Below are positions 7,629 through 15,215 of a stretch of 15,494 bases of DNA, in pieces. Source of the stretch: Mailhella sp. (GTDB lineage: Bacteria; Desulfobacterota; Desulfovibrionia; Desulfovibrionales; Desulfovibrionaceae). The notes beneath the pieces are model-generated. The model worked only from the letters and a program-made list of their open reading frames with translations, was not told the DNA's origin and did not search any database. A program made the position numbers and the translations under genes. Within the stretch, counting starts at the first letter, position 1; each line of letters begins with the position of its first letter. Where the stretch lies: contig JAHHTE010000033.1 in assembly GCA_020024815.1 (NCBI GenBank), positions 1-15,494 of the forward strand, in the 5' to 3' direction.

Positions 7629-8276
7629 ATGTTAGATATTAGTGCACTTTTAGAAGAAATTAAACAACGACCATATACAGATCTAAGTATTTGCACCCCG
7701 CATACTGGCTATCTTGAATTTGGAGCATTTAATGAGGGTGATAAAGTTAAAGATGCTAGTGGTGAATTTAAAGAAATTCCTGGTAGCAAACTTGCTATAA
7801 TCACCCGTGAAAATAATCCTCGTTTTATTTATGCAACACAAAAAGGAATTATCCAAAAATTACATAAACAATACGATAAAAACTTTGTTGAAGCAGGTGT
7901 AGAAATAGGAATTTTACGCCACTTTCTTTCAAAAACTGAAGTTATTCATATTTTATTACAAAAAGCATTATTTCTCTTTTCTGCACCAGAAAGAGCAAAA
8001 TATTATTTTGCTCCTGAAATTGATAAAAAGATTAAAATTTCAGGTAGCAGAAGTATTACAGTAACAGATGGAATGGAACTTTTTATTGTTTCAAGAATGA
8101 AAAGAGAAGTTCCTCTTACCTATCATGGTCCAGAAGGTATTATTTACGAAGTATATTTTAAGCATAATCAAAATATTGATGCAAATATGCCTCTTATTGG
8201 TATCTGCCCTCCAGACCAATTACAAAATATTGAAGATGTAATAAGCCGTGTTAACCACGAATGGAAAGAACAATAA
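7629..8276 (+). CDS. biotin carrier protein with two barrel-sandwich (biotinyl/lipoyl-like) domains
   Basis: A 215-residue protein seven bases after the carboxyltransferase gene; it should carry the biotin shuttled between the two enzymes. Two barrel-sandwich-like segments are visible. The first (about 20-98) has TPHTGYLEFG, a GDKV turn, and KGIIQKLHK, but no lysine at the hairpin tip (TRENNPRF). The second (about 133-193) has DGMELFIVSRMKREV, with K158 at the usual biotin position, then GPEGIIYEVYFKHNQNID. The normal EAMKM biotin motif is reduced to SRMKR; only the Met-Lys pair is kept. The protein lacks the Ala/Pro-rich linker of E. coli AccB. An alternative is that the lysine is not biotinylated and the carrier lies elsewhere, but the operon position strongly favours a carrier role. 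A terminator cluster follows directly. Confidence 0.78.
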   Translation: MLDISALLEEIKQRPYTDLSICTPHTGYLEFGAFNEGDKVKDASGEFKEIPGSKLAIITRENNPRFIYATQKGIIQKLHKQYDKNFVEAGVEIGILRHFLSKTEVIHILLQKALFLFSAPERAKYYFAPEIDKKIKISGSRSITVTDGMELFIVSRMKREVPLTYHGPEGIIYEVYFKHNQNIDANMPLIGICPPDQLQNIEDVISRVNHEWKEQ

Positions 8277-8282
8277 TTTTTT

Positions 8283-8320
8283 AAAGGGGGAGAACTTTTT
8301 ATAAAAAGTTCTCCCCCTTT
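8283..8320. repeat. G/C-run inverted repeat in the acc 3' region
   Basis: A perfect 18-bp inverted repeat: AAAGGGGGAGAACTTTTT (8283-8300) and its complement (8303-8320) around AT. It begins seven bases after the biotin carrier stop. No T-run follows; instead comes ACCCCCTTTC and then a separate U-tract terminator. A similarly built element lies at 15057-15088. Confidence 0.8.
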
Positions 8321-8345
8321 ACCCCCTTTCAAAAATTTTTAATCC

Positions 8346-8377
8346 AAAAAACGTTTTGCGTGCAAAACGTTTTTTTT
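8346..8377 (+). terminator. Rho-independent terminator, probably bidirectional, between convergent operons
   Basis: Stem AAAAAACGTTTTGC (8346-8359) with GCAAAACGTTTTTT (8362-8375), effective loop CGTG, followed by Ts to 8377. The A-run on the left becomes a T-run on the minus strand, so it can also end the converging sensor-kinase transcript. Confidence 0.85.
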
Positions 8378-8471
8378 ATTTTTTTAACATTACAATGTTT
8401 TATTGTATTTTTATAATATGTTAATTGTAAAACGAAGTGGGGCAGGAATATATATTGTGTAAGGAATATTA

Positions 8472-9827
8472 TTAATCTTTTTTGGGTAAATTAAAAGAAA
8501 AAATACTTCCTTTATTTAAAGAGGATTGAGCAGTGATTGTTCCTTTATGAGCTTGAATTATCCATTTTACAAGTGGTAAACCAAGGCCTGTACCATTATA
8601 TGTTTGATGATTTCTTGCTCTTGCTTTATCTACACGATAAAAGCGTTCCCAGATTTTAGGTAAATCTTTTTCTGAAATACCTATGCCTGTATCGGAAATT
8701 CTTCCTAAAATTTCTTTTTCATTTTGTGTTAATGTAAAGATAATTTTTCCATAAGGTTTATTATATTTTATAGCATTTGAAAAAAGATTAATAATTGCAC
8801 TTGTGATAAGGGCAGAATCTCCAATAATAAATATATTTGGTTCTATTGTGTATTGTAAATTAATTTGTTGCTCTTGAGCTAATTCTTGTTGTTGTTCTGC
8901 AATAATTTCGCATAATTCACTAAAGTTAATTTCCTCTTTTTCAAGAACTTCTGCATAATGTTCTGCTTTTGAAAGTAAAAGAAGTTGACTTGTAATTTGC
9001 GACATTTTTTTTGCATTCCATAAAATTGTTTGCAAAGCTTCTTTTGTTTCTATTTGTTTTGTGTTTTCAAGTGCAATTTCACTTTGAGCTATAATAACGC
9101 TTATGGGGGTTTTTAGTTCATGTGATGCATCAGAAGCAAATTGTTTTTCTTTTATAAAACTTGCTTCAAGACTTTCAAACATTGAGTCAAAAGTATGTGC
9201 TAGGGCATGAATTTCATCTTTATTATTCTTTTTCAAATTAATACGGAGAGTTAAGTCTTTACTGTCTTGAATTCTTTGTGCAATATGAATAATATGTTCA
9301 ATAGGACTAAAGGCTTCATTAATAAAAAAACGTGCTAAGATTGTAGTAAAAAAGGCAAAAATAGGAAGTAAAATAATGGCAATGTAAAAAAGTGAGCTAA
9401 AAGTTTTTTTTGTACCAGCAAAGGAAACAATACCACGTAAATAAATTGTTTTATTTTTAATTGTTACTATCGTATCATATACATAAAATTGATCAATTTT
9501 TTTGATTGTATTAGGAGTAAAATCTTTATAAATAGGAAACGTTATAGGTGTTTCACCATAAATAAGTTCTTTTTGTTGATTATAAATTGATGTGTAAATA
9601 TTATTTATTATGATAAATTCTTTAGCTAAAACTATTTGATTATTTTTAATTCGTATTTTACTGCTATTATCTGAAATTGTATGAATAAGAGTATTTTTTA
9701 TTTCTGATTCACGATGCCCTTTACCTGCAATAATTAAAAAGGTCAATGAAATAAAAATAAGAACAAATATACTTAAACTAATAAGAATAGTAAGCTTACT
9801 TTTTATGCCAAGTGATTTAATTTTCAC
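8472..9827 (-). CDS. two-component sensor histidine kinase
   Basis: A 451-residue membrane kinase with two transmembrane helices (about 11-34 and 145-167) framing a periplasmic sensor region of about 110 residues with no recognised fold. A HAMP-like stretch follows (about 168-225), then the HisKA H-box SDASHELKTP with phospho-accepting H236. The ATPase domain has N-box INLFSNAIKYN (N351), G1 DTGIG (379-383), F-box WERFYR and G2 GTGLGL (412-417). All catalytic elements are intact. It should autophosphorylate and pass phosphate to the response regulator encoded just upstream. I place the start at GTG 9827, giving MKIKSLGIKSKL, because AAGGA at 9838-9842 is ideally spaced from it. This gives an 11-base overlap with the regulator gene. 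In-frame ATG 9836 and GTG 9848 lack sensible spacing. The signal sensed is unknown. Confidence 0.92.
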   Translation of the reverse strand: MKIKSLGIKSKLTILISLSIFVLIFISLTFLIIAGKGHRESEIKNTLIHTISDNSSKIRIKNNQIVLAKEFIIINNIYTSIYNQQKELIYGETPITFPIYKDFTPNTIKKIDQFYVYDTIVTIKNKTIYLRGIVSFAGTKKTFSSLFYIAIILLPIFAFFTTILARFFINEAFSPIEHIIHIAQRIQDSKDLTLRINLKKNNKDEIHALAHTFDSMFESLEASFIKEKQFASDASHELKTPISVIIAQSEIALENTKQIETKEALQTILWNAKKMSQITSQLLLLSKAEHYAEVLEKEEINFSELCEIIAEQQQELAQEQQINLQYTIEPNIFIIGDSALITSAIINLFSNAIKYNKPYGKIIFTLTQNEKEILGRISDTGIGISEKDLPKIWERFYRVDKARARNHQTYNGTGLGLPLVKWIIQAHKGTITAQSSLNKGSIFSFNLPKKD

Positions 9828-10488
9828 GAATGACATATCCTTCCCCACGTATGGTGTGGATCAGTTTTTTTTCAAAGCCATCATCAATTTTTTTCCGTAA
9901 ATAACGGATATAAACATCTATAATATTAGAACTACCATCATAATCATAGTTCCACATGTGTTGATTGAGTTTTTCTCTAGAAAGAACTTGTCCTTTATGC
10001 ATAACCATGTAAAGTAGAATATTAAATTCTTTAGAGGAAAGAGAAAGGGAAATATTATTTCGAGTTACTGTTTTTGCTTTATCATCAATAACAAGATCCG
10101 CAATAGTGTATGTTTGATCAATGTTTTGATTTTGTCTTCTAATGAGAACTCTAATTCGAGCGAGTAATTCTTCAAAAGCAAAAGGTTTGACCATATAGTC
10201 ATCAGCACCAAGATCTAAACCTTTTACTTTATCTTCTATGCTATTTTTTGCTGTTAATAAGAGAATAGGAGTTTTTTTACCTTGTTTACGTATTTCAGAT
10301 AAAATTTCAAGTCCATTCATATTTGGGAGCATAATATCTAAAATAATTAAATCATATTCAGCACCAAGGAAAAAAGAAAGAACTTCATCACCTAAAAAAC
10401 AAGAATCAACAGTATAATGTTCTTTTTTTAGTTTTTCTGTGATAAGTCTATTGAGAGAAATATCATCTTCAGCAATTAAAATACGCAT
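9817..10488 (-). CDS. OmpR/PhoB-family response regulator
   Basis: A 223-residue DNA-binding regulator. The receiver domain (1-115) has the acidic pocket E7-D8-D9, the phosphorylation site D51 in LIILDIMLP, T79 in LLLTA, and K101 in VKPF. The winged-helix effector (about 128-222) shows the usual features: LSSKEFNILLYMV, the recognition region SSNIIDVYIRYLRKKID, and the wing TIRGEGYVI. It should bind promoter DNA as a dimer when phosphorylated by the neighbouring kinase, whose start overlaps its 3' end by 11 bases. No clear ribosome binding site precedes the ATG. The gap to the upstream small gene is only 14 bases, so it may rely on coupling to that gene. Its targets are not evident here. Confidence 0.93.
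   Translation of the reverse strand: MRILIAEDDISLNRLITEKLKKEHYTVDSCFLGDEVLSFFLGAEYDLIILDIMLPNMNGLEILSEIRKQGKKTPILLLTAKNSIEDKVKGLDLGADDYMVKPFAFEELLARIRVLIRRQNQNIDQTYTIADLVIDDKAKTVTRNNISLSLSSKEFNILLYMVMHKGQVLSREKLNQHMWNYDYDGSSNIIDVYIRYLRKKIDDGFEKKLIHTIRGEGYVIREN
9838..9842 (-). promoter_or_regulatory. ribosome binding site deciding the sensor-kinase start
   Basis: On the minus strand AAGGA lies ten bases before GTG 9827, within the end of the response-regulator gene. It lies only one base before ATG 9836 and downstream of GTG 9848, so it can properly serve only the shortest start. Confidence 0.55.
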
Positions 10489-10502
10489 AACTATAAGGGA
10501 AA

Positions 10503-10793
10503 TTAGGCATTATTTGATGCGAATAAATCAGTTTCATCAAGTTCATCTAAAATAGTATAAGAACGAATATGAACTTTTGTGCAATCTTCATCAGTACATT
10601 CTTGTAATAAACAATTTGCACTAACAAAATTACTTACCATATCAATTAAATCAATTCCAGCACCTTTTGAAAGAATAGGGTATTCAATTTCTTCATTGTT
10701 TTCATTATAACATCTTAAAGCAACTTTGCATTTACTTGCTTTTTGAGATAATGGGACTATACTTCCTTTGAGTGTCATGAGTGATTCAGACAT
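10503..10793 (-). CDS. small protein of unknown function upstream of the two-component genes
   Basis: A 96-residue soluble, acidic protein that I do not recognise. The start codon ATG 10793 follows a good AAGGAAAAGG site, so it is very likely translated. There is no signal peptide or membrane helix. Alternating hydrophobic stretches (SKCKVALRCYNENNEEIEYP, then VHIRSYTILDEL) suggest a beta-rich fold, perhaps OB-like, but this is only an impression. Cysteines are C22, C28, and a trio in CLLQECTDEDC with four residues between neighbours; no classical metal motif is formed. It lies 14 bases ahead of the response regulator on the same strand and is divergent from the HIT gene, so it may be the first gene of the signalling operon. 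An internal Met6 could also start it. Confidence 0.72.
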   Translation of the reverse strand: MSESLMTLKGSIVPLSQKASKCKVALRCYNENNEEIEYPILSKGAGIDLIDMVSNFVSANCLLQECTDEDCTKVHIRSYTILDELDETDLFASNNA

Positions 10794-10856
10794 AAACCTT
10801 TTCCTTATAACATAAAATTTTCTTCTTTGTGGATATTTTTTTTTATTTTGTCAAGC

Positions 10857-10884
10857 TTTTCACAATATAAATTTATGTTATACT
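10857..10884 (+). promoter_or_regulatory. candidate promoter of the HIT-lapA-mutS-lipoprotein cluster
   Basis: TTTTCA (10857-10862) and TATACT (10879-10884) are separated by 16 bases, 19 bases before the HIT start. It lies in the divergent gap, the only place where this transcript can begin within the window. Confidence 0.45.
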
Positions 10885-10903
10885 ATTTTTTTGTGAGGTA
10901 ATT

Positions 10904-11407
10904 ATGGAAAATATGTGGGCTCCATGGAGAATGGAATACATTTTAAGTAAAAAAGAACATAAAGGTTGTGTTTTTTGTTTAGAGGATTTTAGCCAAAATA
11001 TAACAGAAAATGATCAAGAGCGTTTGGTTGTTTATAAAGGAACAAGTTGTTTTGTTATGTTAAATCGTTATCCTTATGCAGCAGGACATTTACTTGTTTT
11101 ACCATATAGGCATTGCATGGATCTTACAGATTTAACAGATAATGAACGCATTGAATTTATGGAAATTATCAATCTTTCCTGTAAAGCTATTCGTAAAGTT
11201 TGCCACTCTGATGGAATAAATATGGGGATTAATTTAGGTAAAGCTGCAGGGGCTGGTATAGCTGATCATTTACACGCTCATCTTGTTCCACGTTGGGAAG
11301 GAGATTCCCAGTTTATAGCTGTTGTTGCTGATGTTCGTTTAATCCCAGAAAGATTAGAAAATATGCAAAAGAGTTTTGCTCTTGCATTTAAGGATATTTT
11401 AGCATAA
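10904..11407 (+). CDS. HIT-family nucleotide hydrolase/phosphorylase
   Basis: A 167-residue histidine-triad protein. The triad H122-L-H124-A-H126-L-V is complete, with H124 as the expected nucleophile that forms a nucleotidyl-His intermediate. C22-V-F-C25 near the start resembles the zinc pair of several HIT proteins. The core NRYPYAAGHLLVLPYRH (54-70) is typical. The opening MWAPWRMEYI and the HLVPRW after the triad resemble the Ap4A phosphorylase-type group (such as Mycobacterium Rv2613c) more than HinT, so dinucleoside polyphosphates are likely substrates; this is family inference. The ATG is well placed five bases after GAGG (10895-10898). It is the first gene of the cluster that runs through mutS. 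Confidence 0.9.
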   Translation: MENMWAPWRMEYILSKKEHKGCVFCLEDFSQNITENDQERLVVYKGTSCFVMLNRYPYAAGHLLVLPYRHCMDLTDLTDNERIEFMEIINLSCKAIRKVCHSDGINMGINLGKAAGAGIADHLHAHLVPRWEGDSQFIAVVADVRLIPERLENMQKSFALAFKDILA

Positions 11408-11444
11408 ACTTACTTATATTTATTTTAGCGTGTGGAGTTAGGAT

Positions 11445-11855
11445 ATGCGTTATCTAAAAGTTTTCTTACTTGTTTTAATATTTTTTATTGTCATGATGTT
11501 TTTTGTACAAAATCAGGCATCATTTTCTGATCCAGTAATATTAAAATTAGATTTACTTATAATTCCTGAAATGGAATCTATTCCACTTCCATTATATTCT
11601 GTAATGCTTATTTGTTTTGCATTAGGAGCTTTCATTGTGTTGCTTATGCTTATGTGGGATAGAGTAACTATTAGTTCACGTGCTATTGCTGCTCGTCGCA
11701 AAGCTATGAATCTTGAGAAAAAACTTAATCAAGTTGAAACAGAACTTGCTTCTTTATCAACAAAACACGCTGAAACTGAAACAAAATTAAAAGCAGATCT
11801 TGAAGAAACTGAAAAGAAATTAAATACAGTTCTTCGTGCCTCTGAAAACGAATAA
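11445..11855 (+). CDS. LapA-domain (DUF1049) membrane protein
   Basis: A 136-residue inner-membrane protein of the LapA/LapB-associated domain family. Two transmembrane helices (about 4-22 and 50-71) enclose a short loop with VQN and SFSDPVILKL, as is usual in the family. A soluble cytoplasmic tail (about 78-134) has heptad-like Leu/Lys/Glu spacing typical of a coiled coil (KKLNQVETELASL). In E. coli, LapA works with LapB in tuning LPS synthesis through LpxC turnover; whether that applies here is unknown, and no lapB is visible. A strong GGAGTTAGGAT site precedes the ATG. The stop lies one base before the mutS ATG (TAA-A-ATG), so the two are coupled. Confidence 0.85.
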   Translation: MRYLKVFLLVLIFFIVMMFFVQNQASFSDPVILKLDLLIIPEMESIPLPLYSVMLICFALGAFIVLLMLMWDRVTISSRAIAARRKAMNLEKKLNQVETELASLSTKHAETETKLKADLEETEKKLNTVLRASENE

Positions 11856-11856
11856 A

Positions 11857-14550
11857 ATGCAATTACCTGAAAATTTTAAAATGACCCCCATGTATGAACA
11901 GTATCTTGGGATAAAAAAACAATATCCTGATACTATTCTCTTTTATCGCATGGGGGATTTTTATGAGCTTTTTTTTGAAGATGCTGAAATTACAGCAAAA
12001 GAATTACAATTAGCTCTAACAAGTAGAAATAAAGGGGATTATATCCCCATGTGTGGTATTCCTTGGCATGCTGCTGATGCATATTTTAGCCAAATGGTTG
12101 AAAAAGGCTATAAAGTAGCTATTTGCGATCAAGTTGAAGACCCTAAAAATGCAAAAGGTTTAGTAAAACGAGAAGTTACTAAAATATTAACCGCTGGTAC
12201 TGTTATTGATGATATGAATTTAGAATCAAAACAGCATACCTATCTTGGTTCTGTGTATTTTGAAAATGGGCAAGGAGCTTTTGCTTGGCTTGATGCCTCT
12301 ACGGGGTTTTGGACAGGAGTACAAGTTTCTAAAGAAGCAGATTTGTGGCAATGGGTTTATAAAGTTGACCCTAAAGAATTACTTATTCCAACAGGATTAG
12401 AAATTCCTGAAATTTTAAAAATAAATGAAAGTATTCAATTAGTATATCTTGGATTACAAAGTCATTTTGATTTAAAACGTTCTGAAAAAAGAATTTTAGA
12501 AGTACAAAAAGTTCAAGAACTTTCTGCTTTAGGACTTGAAAAAAAACAAGCTCTTGTTCGTGTTTGTGGTGCATTACTTGCTTATATTGAACAAACACAA
12601 AAATATGTTCCGTCCTATCTTAGTGCTTTTGAGCCAATGGAAACAGGGCTTTTTATGATCATAGATGAAGTAACAGAAAGAAATTTAGAGTTATTTCGCC
12701 GATATGATGGTAAAAAAGGTATAGGAACACTTTGGCATGAGCTTGATTTTTGTCAAACTCCTATGGGTGGGCGTTTATTAGAAGAGCGACTTCGTTATCC
12801 TTATAAAGATGGTAACCGAATAAAATTACATCAAGAGGTTGTTACACATTTTTTTGAAAATCCACAAAAATTAACAACATTAAGAAAATTTTTAGATAAA
12901 GTGTATGACCTTGAACGTGTTTCAACACGAATAAGTGTTAATAGATATTTACCTAAAGATTTTCTTTCACTTCGCGATAGTCTTTTGCATTTACCTGAAA
13001 TTTTTTCATGTTTGCAAACTGAAGATGGTATTTTGCCAACAGATAAAACGTTAAGTTTTCAAAATGTTCCAGAAGGTTTAGGTAGATTATTACAAAAATG
13101 GGATAGTTGTCTTGATATATATACATTGTTAGCAAATTCTTTACGAGATTCTGTTCCACAGCAAATTACAGAAGGACAATTATTTAAAATAGGATATCAT
13201 GCTGAATTAGATGAACTTATTGATGTTATGGAGCATAGTGAAACACGTTTGCAAGAACTTTTACAGCATGAACAAGAAAAATCAAATTTACCTAAATTAA
13301 AAATAGGGTATAATAGAGTTTTTGGTTATTATTTTGAATTAAGCAAGTCGCAACAACAAACAATTCCTGATTATTTTGAAAGACGACAAAGTTTAGTTAA
13401 TGCTGAACGTTTTATAACACCAGAACTTAAAGCTTTAGAAAATAAAATTTTGTCTGCTTCTGAAAAAAGAAATGAATTAGAATATAATTTATTTCAAGAG
13501 TTAAGAAATAAAATAGCTCAAGAAAGACCAAGACTTTTATTTATGGCAGGACTTCTTGCACAAGTTGATTATTGGCAATCATTAGCTGAATGTGCAAGAA
13601 AAAAAGCATGGACTAAACCTTTGTTAGATGATTCAAATTGTATTGAAATCAAAGAAGGTCGCCACCCAGTTGTAGAAGCTGTTATTGGTAAATCTCACTT
13701 TATTCCAAATGATTTACTTGTTGATGATGAAAGACGCTTACTTTTAATTACAGGACCTAATATGGCTGGTAAATCTACTGTATTAAGGCAATCAGCTATT
13801 ATTTGTTTACTTGCTCAAATGGGATCATATGTTCCAGCACAATTTGCTAAAATAGGTATTGTGGATAGAATATTTTCTAGAGTTGGTGCTTCGGATAATA
13901 TTAGTCAAGGACAAAGTACTTTTATGGTTGAAATGATGGAAACAGCGAGAATTTTACGTCAATCAACTAAAAAAAGCTTTGTTATTTTAGATGAGATAGG
14001 ACGAGGCACAAGTACTTTTGATGGATTAGCTCTTGCTTGGGCTGTTGTAGAAGAATTGTTAAAACGTGCAGGGGGAAGTATACGTACTCTTTTTGCAACA
14101 CATTATCATGAACTTACAGCTTTAGAAGGAAAAATTTCTGGCGTTTATAATATGAATATTGCCATAAAAGAATGGAATAATGATATTGTTTTTTTACGTA
14201 AGCTTATTCCAGGTCCTGCTGATAAAAGTTATGGGGTAGAAGTTGCAAGGCTTGCAGGTGTGCCAGCTCATGTTGTTCATAGAGCAAAGGAATTATTGCA
14301 ACTTTTAGAAGAAAATAAAGAAAAAGCAGAAAAGAGAGTTGAGAAAGTTCTTTTACCTGGACTTGAAACTACTTTAGAGCATAAACAAGAAATAAAGCAA
14401 ACTGTTTCAATCACATTAAATGAAGAAGAAATTATTTCTCGTACAATAAAAAATAATCCAATATTAAAAGAAATTCGAGAAATTAATGTTAATTCTCTTA
14501 CTCCGTTAGATTGTATGCGGTTAATTGCTGAATGGAAAGAAAAATTATAA
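11857..14550 (+). CDS. mutS: DNA mismatch repair protein MutS
   Basis: An 897-residue MutS (E. coli 853) that binds mismatches and small loops as a clamp and recruits MutL. The mismatch-reading Phe-x-Glu is F35-Y-E37 within FYRMGDFYELF, almost the same position as E. coli F36/E38, which supports ATG 11857 rather than the in-frame GTG 11836. The core domains carry RMLEER-like GRLLEERLRYP and the clamp-anchoring LKIGYNRVFGYYFELSKS. The ATPase has Walker A GPNMAGKST (633-641), the signature loop around DNISQGQSTFMVEM, and Walker B FVILDEIGRGTST with D712-E713. THYHEL follows, then the helix-turn-helix end (YGVEVARLAGVP). A charged linker at about 805-850 precedes the C-terminal segment. The gene looks intact. 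It is coupled to lapA and followed after 24 bases by a lipoprotein gene. Confidence 0.97.
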   Translation: MQLPENFKMTPMYEQYLGIKKQYPDTILFYRMGDFYELFFEDAEITAKELQLALTSRNKGDYIPMCGIPWHAADAYFSQMVEKGYKVAICDQVEDPKNAKGLVKREVTKILTAGTVIDDMNLESKQHTYLGSVYFENGQGAFAWLDASTGFWTGVQVSKEADLWQWVYKVDPKELLIPTGLEIPEILKINESIQLVYLGLQSHFDLKRSEKRILEVQKVQELSALGLEKKQALVRVCGALLAYIEQTQKYVPSYLSAFEPMETGLFMIIDEVTERNLELFRRYDGKKGIGTLWHELDFCQTPMGGRLLEERLRYPYKDGNRIKLHQEVVTHFFENPQKLTTLRKFLDKVYDLERVSTRISVNRYLPKDFLSLRDSLLHLPEIFSCLQTEDGILPTDKTLSFQNVPEGLGRLLQKWDSCLDIYTLLANSLRDSVPQQITEGQLFKIGYHAELDELIDVMEHSETRLQELLQHEQEKSNLPKLKIGYNRVFGYYFELSKSQQQTIPDYFERRQSLVNAERFITPELKALENKILSASEKRNELEYNLFQELRNKIAQERPRLLFMAGLLAQVDYWQSLAECARKKAWTKPLLDDSNCIEIKEGRHPVVEAVIGKSHFIPNDLLVDDERRLLLITGPNMAGKSTVLRQSAIICLLAQMGSYVPAQFAKIGIVDRIFSRVGASDNISQGQSTFMVEMMETARILRQSTKKSFVILDEIGRGTSTFDGLALAWAVVEELLKRAGGSIRTLFATHYHELTALEGKISGVYNMNIAIKEWNNDIVFLRKLIPGPADKSYGVEVARLAGVPAHVVHRAKELLQLLEENKEKAEKRVEKVLLPGLETTLEHKQEIKQTVSITLNEEEIISRTIKNNPILKEIREINVNSLTPLDCMRLIAEWKEKL

Positions 14551-14574
14551 TTGGAAAAATAAGTTGAGTTTATA

Positions 14575-15048
14575 ATGAAAAAGAATATATTATTATTTAT
14601 TTTAGTAACTTGTTTTATTTTAGTTGCTTGTGGTAAAAAAGGTGATCCATTGCCACAAAAAGTAGATAAACTTTTTTCTTTGCAAGATGTTTTTGCTAGT
14701 GTTAACCCTGAAGGGACTCTTACAATTATGGGAACAGTGATAGGAGCAAAACAAAATGTTCAATCATTTACTTTAGAGCTTGAAGCTGTTGATGAAGATT
14801 GTATTGGTTGTCCCTTTGTTCCTGCTGAACGATACACAAAAACTCCAGCAGAAGCTATTGTGAATACACGAACAGGTGAATTTAGTATAACGGTATTACC
14901 AGCAACAAAAAGTCCTGTTTATCGTTGGCGAGTTGTTGCTCGTAACTCTGTTTCTGGTTTGCCTTCTGCTGTAACTCCTGTATTTAAAGTTAATAAACCT
15001 TTTGAAGATAAAAGAGATTTTATAGAATTAACACCTAAAAAAGATTAA
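14575..15048 (+). CDS. lipoprotein with LptM-like N-terminal motif and fibronectin III-like domain
   Basis: A 157-residue secreted lipoprotein. Residues 1-18 form a lipoprotein signal peptide (two lysines, hydrophobic core) ending in lipobox LVAC, so C19 would be lipidated. The mature start CGKKGDPLPQ resembles the short LptM/YifL signature (CGxKGPLxxP), which in E. coli helps LptD mature. LptM itself is far shorter. Here residues 35-140 add a beta-rich region ending in VYRWRVVARNSVSGLPSAVTPVFKV, which resembles a fibronectin III fold. C76-x2-C79 could form a disulfide in the periplasm. Function is not known. The gap after mutS is 24 bases with no terminator, so it is probably read from the same transcript; a hairpin pair follows it. 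Confidence 0.85.
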   Translation: MKKNILLFILVTCFILVACGKKGDPLPQKVDKLFSLQDVFASVNPEGTLTIMGTVIGAKQNVQSFTLELEAVDEDCIGCPFVPAERYTKTPAEAIVNTRTGEFSITVLPATKSPVYRWRVVARNSVSGLPSAVTPVFKVNKPFEDKRDFIELTPKKD

Positions 15049-15056
15049 ATTTTTTT

Positions 15057-15088
15057 GTGGGGGAAATGATTTCCCCCACGCCCCCTCA
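15057..15088. repeat. second G/C-run hairpin with trailing C-run
   Basis: GTGGGGGAAA (15057-15066) pairs with TTTCCCCCAC (15070-15079) around TGA, followed by GCCCCCT. As at 8283-8330, a GGGGGA/TCCCCC stem is followed by another CCCCCT and then by a separate terminator hairpin. There is no T-run of its own. Confidence 0.75.
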
Positions 15089-15092
15089 ACTA

Positions 15093-15134
15093 GGCAAATT
15101 TATTAAAACAAGTTTTAATAAATTTGCCTTTTTT
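15093..15134 (+). terminator. Rho-independent terminator of the mutS-lipoprotein transcript
   Basis: A perfect 17-bp stem, GGCAAATTTATTAAAAC (15093-15109) with its complement (15112-15128), is followed by six Ts (15129-15134). It ends the HIT-lapA-mutS-lipoprotein run. Confidence 0.85.
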
Positions 15135-15140
15135 AAAAAT

Positions 15141-15162
15141 ATTAGGGTGTGTTTCTAAATTA
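15141..15162 (+). repeat. left terminal inverted repeat of the MITE-like element
   Basis: 22 bases starting ATTAGGGTGTGTTTC. It differs from the complement of the right end only at positions 9 and 16. Confidence 0.75.
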
Positions 15163-15167
15163 ATTTT

Positions 15168-15199
15168 TTTTCTTGTTTATATAATATTTTCTTGTTTAT
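15168..15199 (+). repeat. 13-bp direct repeat inside the element, with a TATAAT between
   Basis: TTTTCTTGTTTAT occurs at 15168-15180 and again at 15187-15199, period 19. TATAAT (15180-15185) falls at the junction of the first copy and the gap; no convincing -35 accompanies it. Confidence 0.6.
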
Positions 15200-15215
15200 T
15201 CTACTAGTACATAGT

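Noticed and set aside
8378..8471. Short inverted repeats (TTAACAT...ATGTTAA, AACATT..AATGTT) between the converging operons
   Set aside because: Short and AT-only, expected by chance at this base composition.
9836..9848. ATG 9836 or GTG 9848 as the sensor-kinase start
   Set aside because: AAGGA is only one base from ATG 9836 and lies downstream of GTG 9848; GTG 9827 has proper spacing and a natural membrane-kinase N-terminus. The choice is not certain.
10849..10854. Perfect TTGACA on the minus strand as a promoter for the 96-residue gene
   Set aside because: No acceptable -10 lies 15-19 bases downstream on that strand, so I do not call a promoter.
11836..11838. GTG as the mutS start
   Set aside because: It overlaps the lapA gene by 20 bases and has no ribosome binding site. 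ATG 11857 puts the Phe-x-Glu motif at almost the E. coli position.
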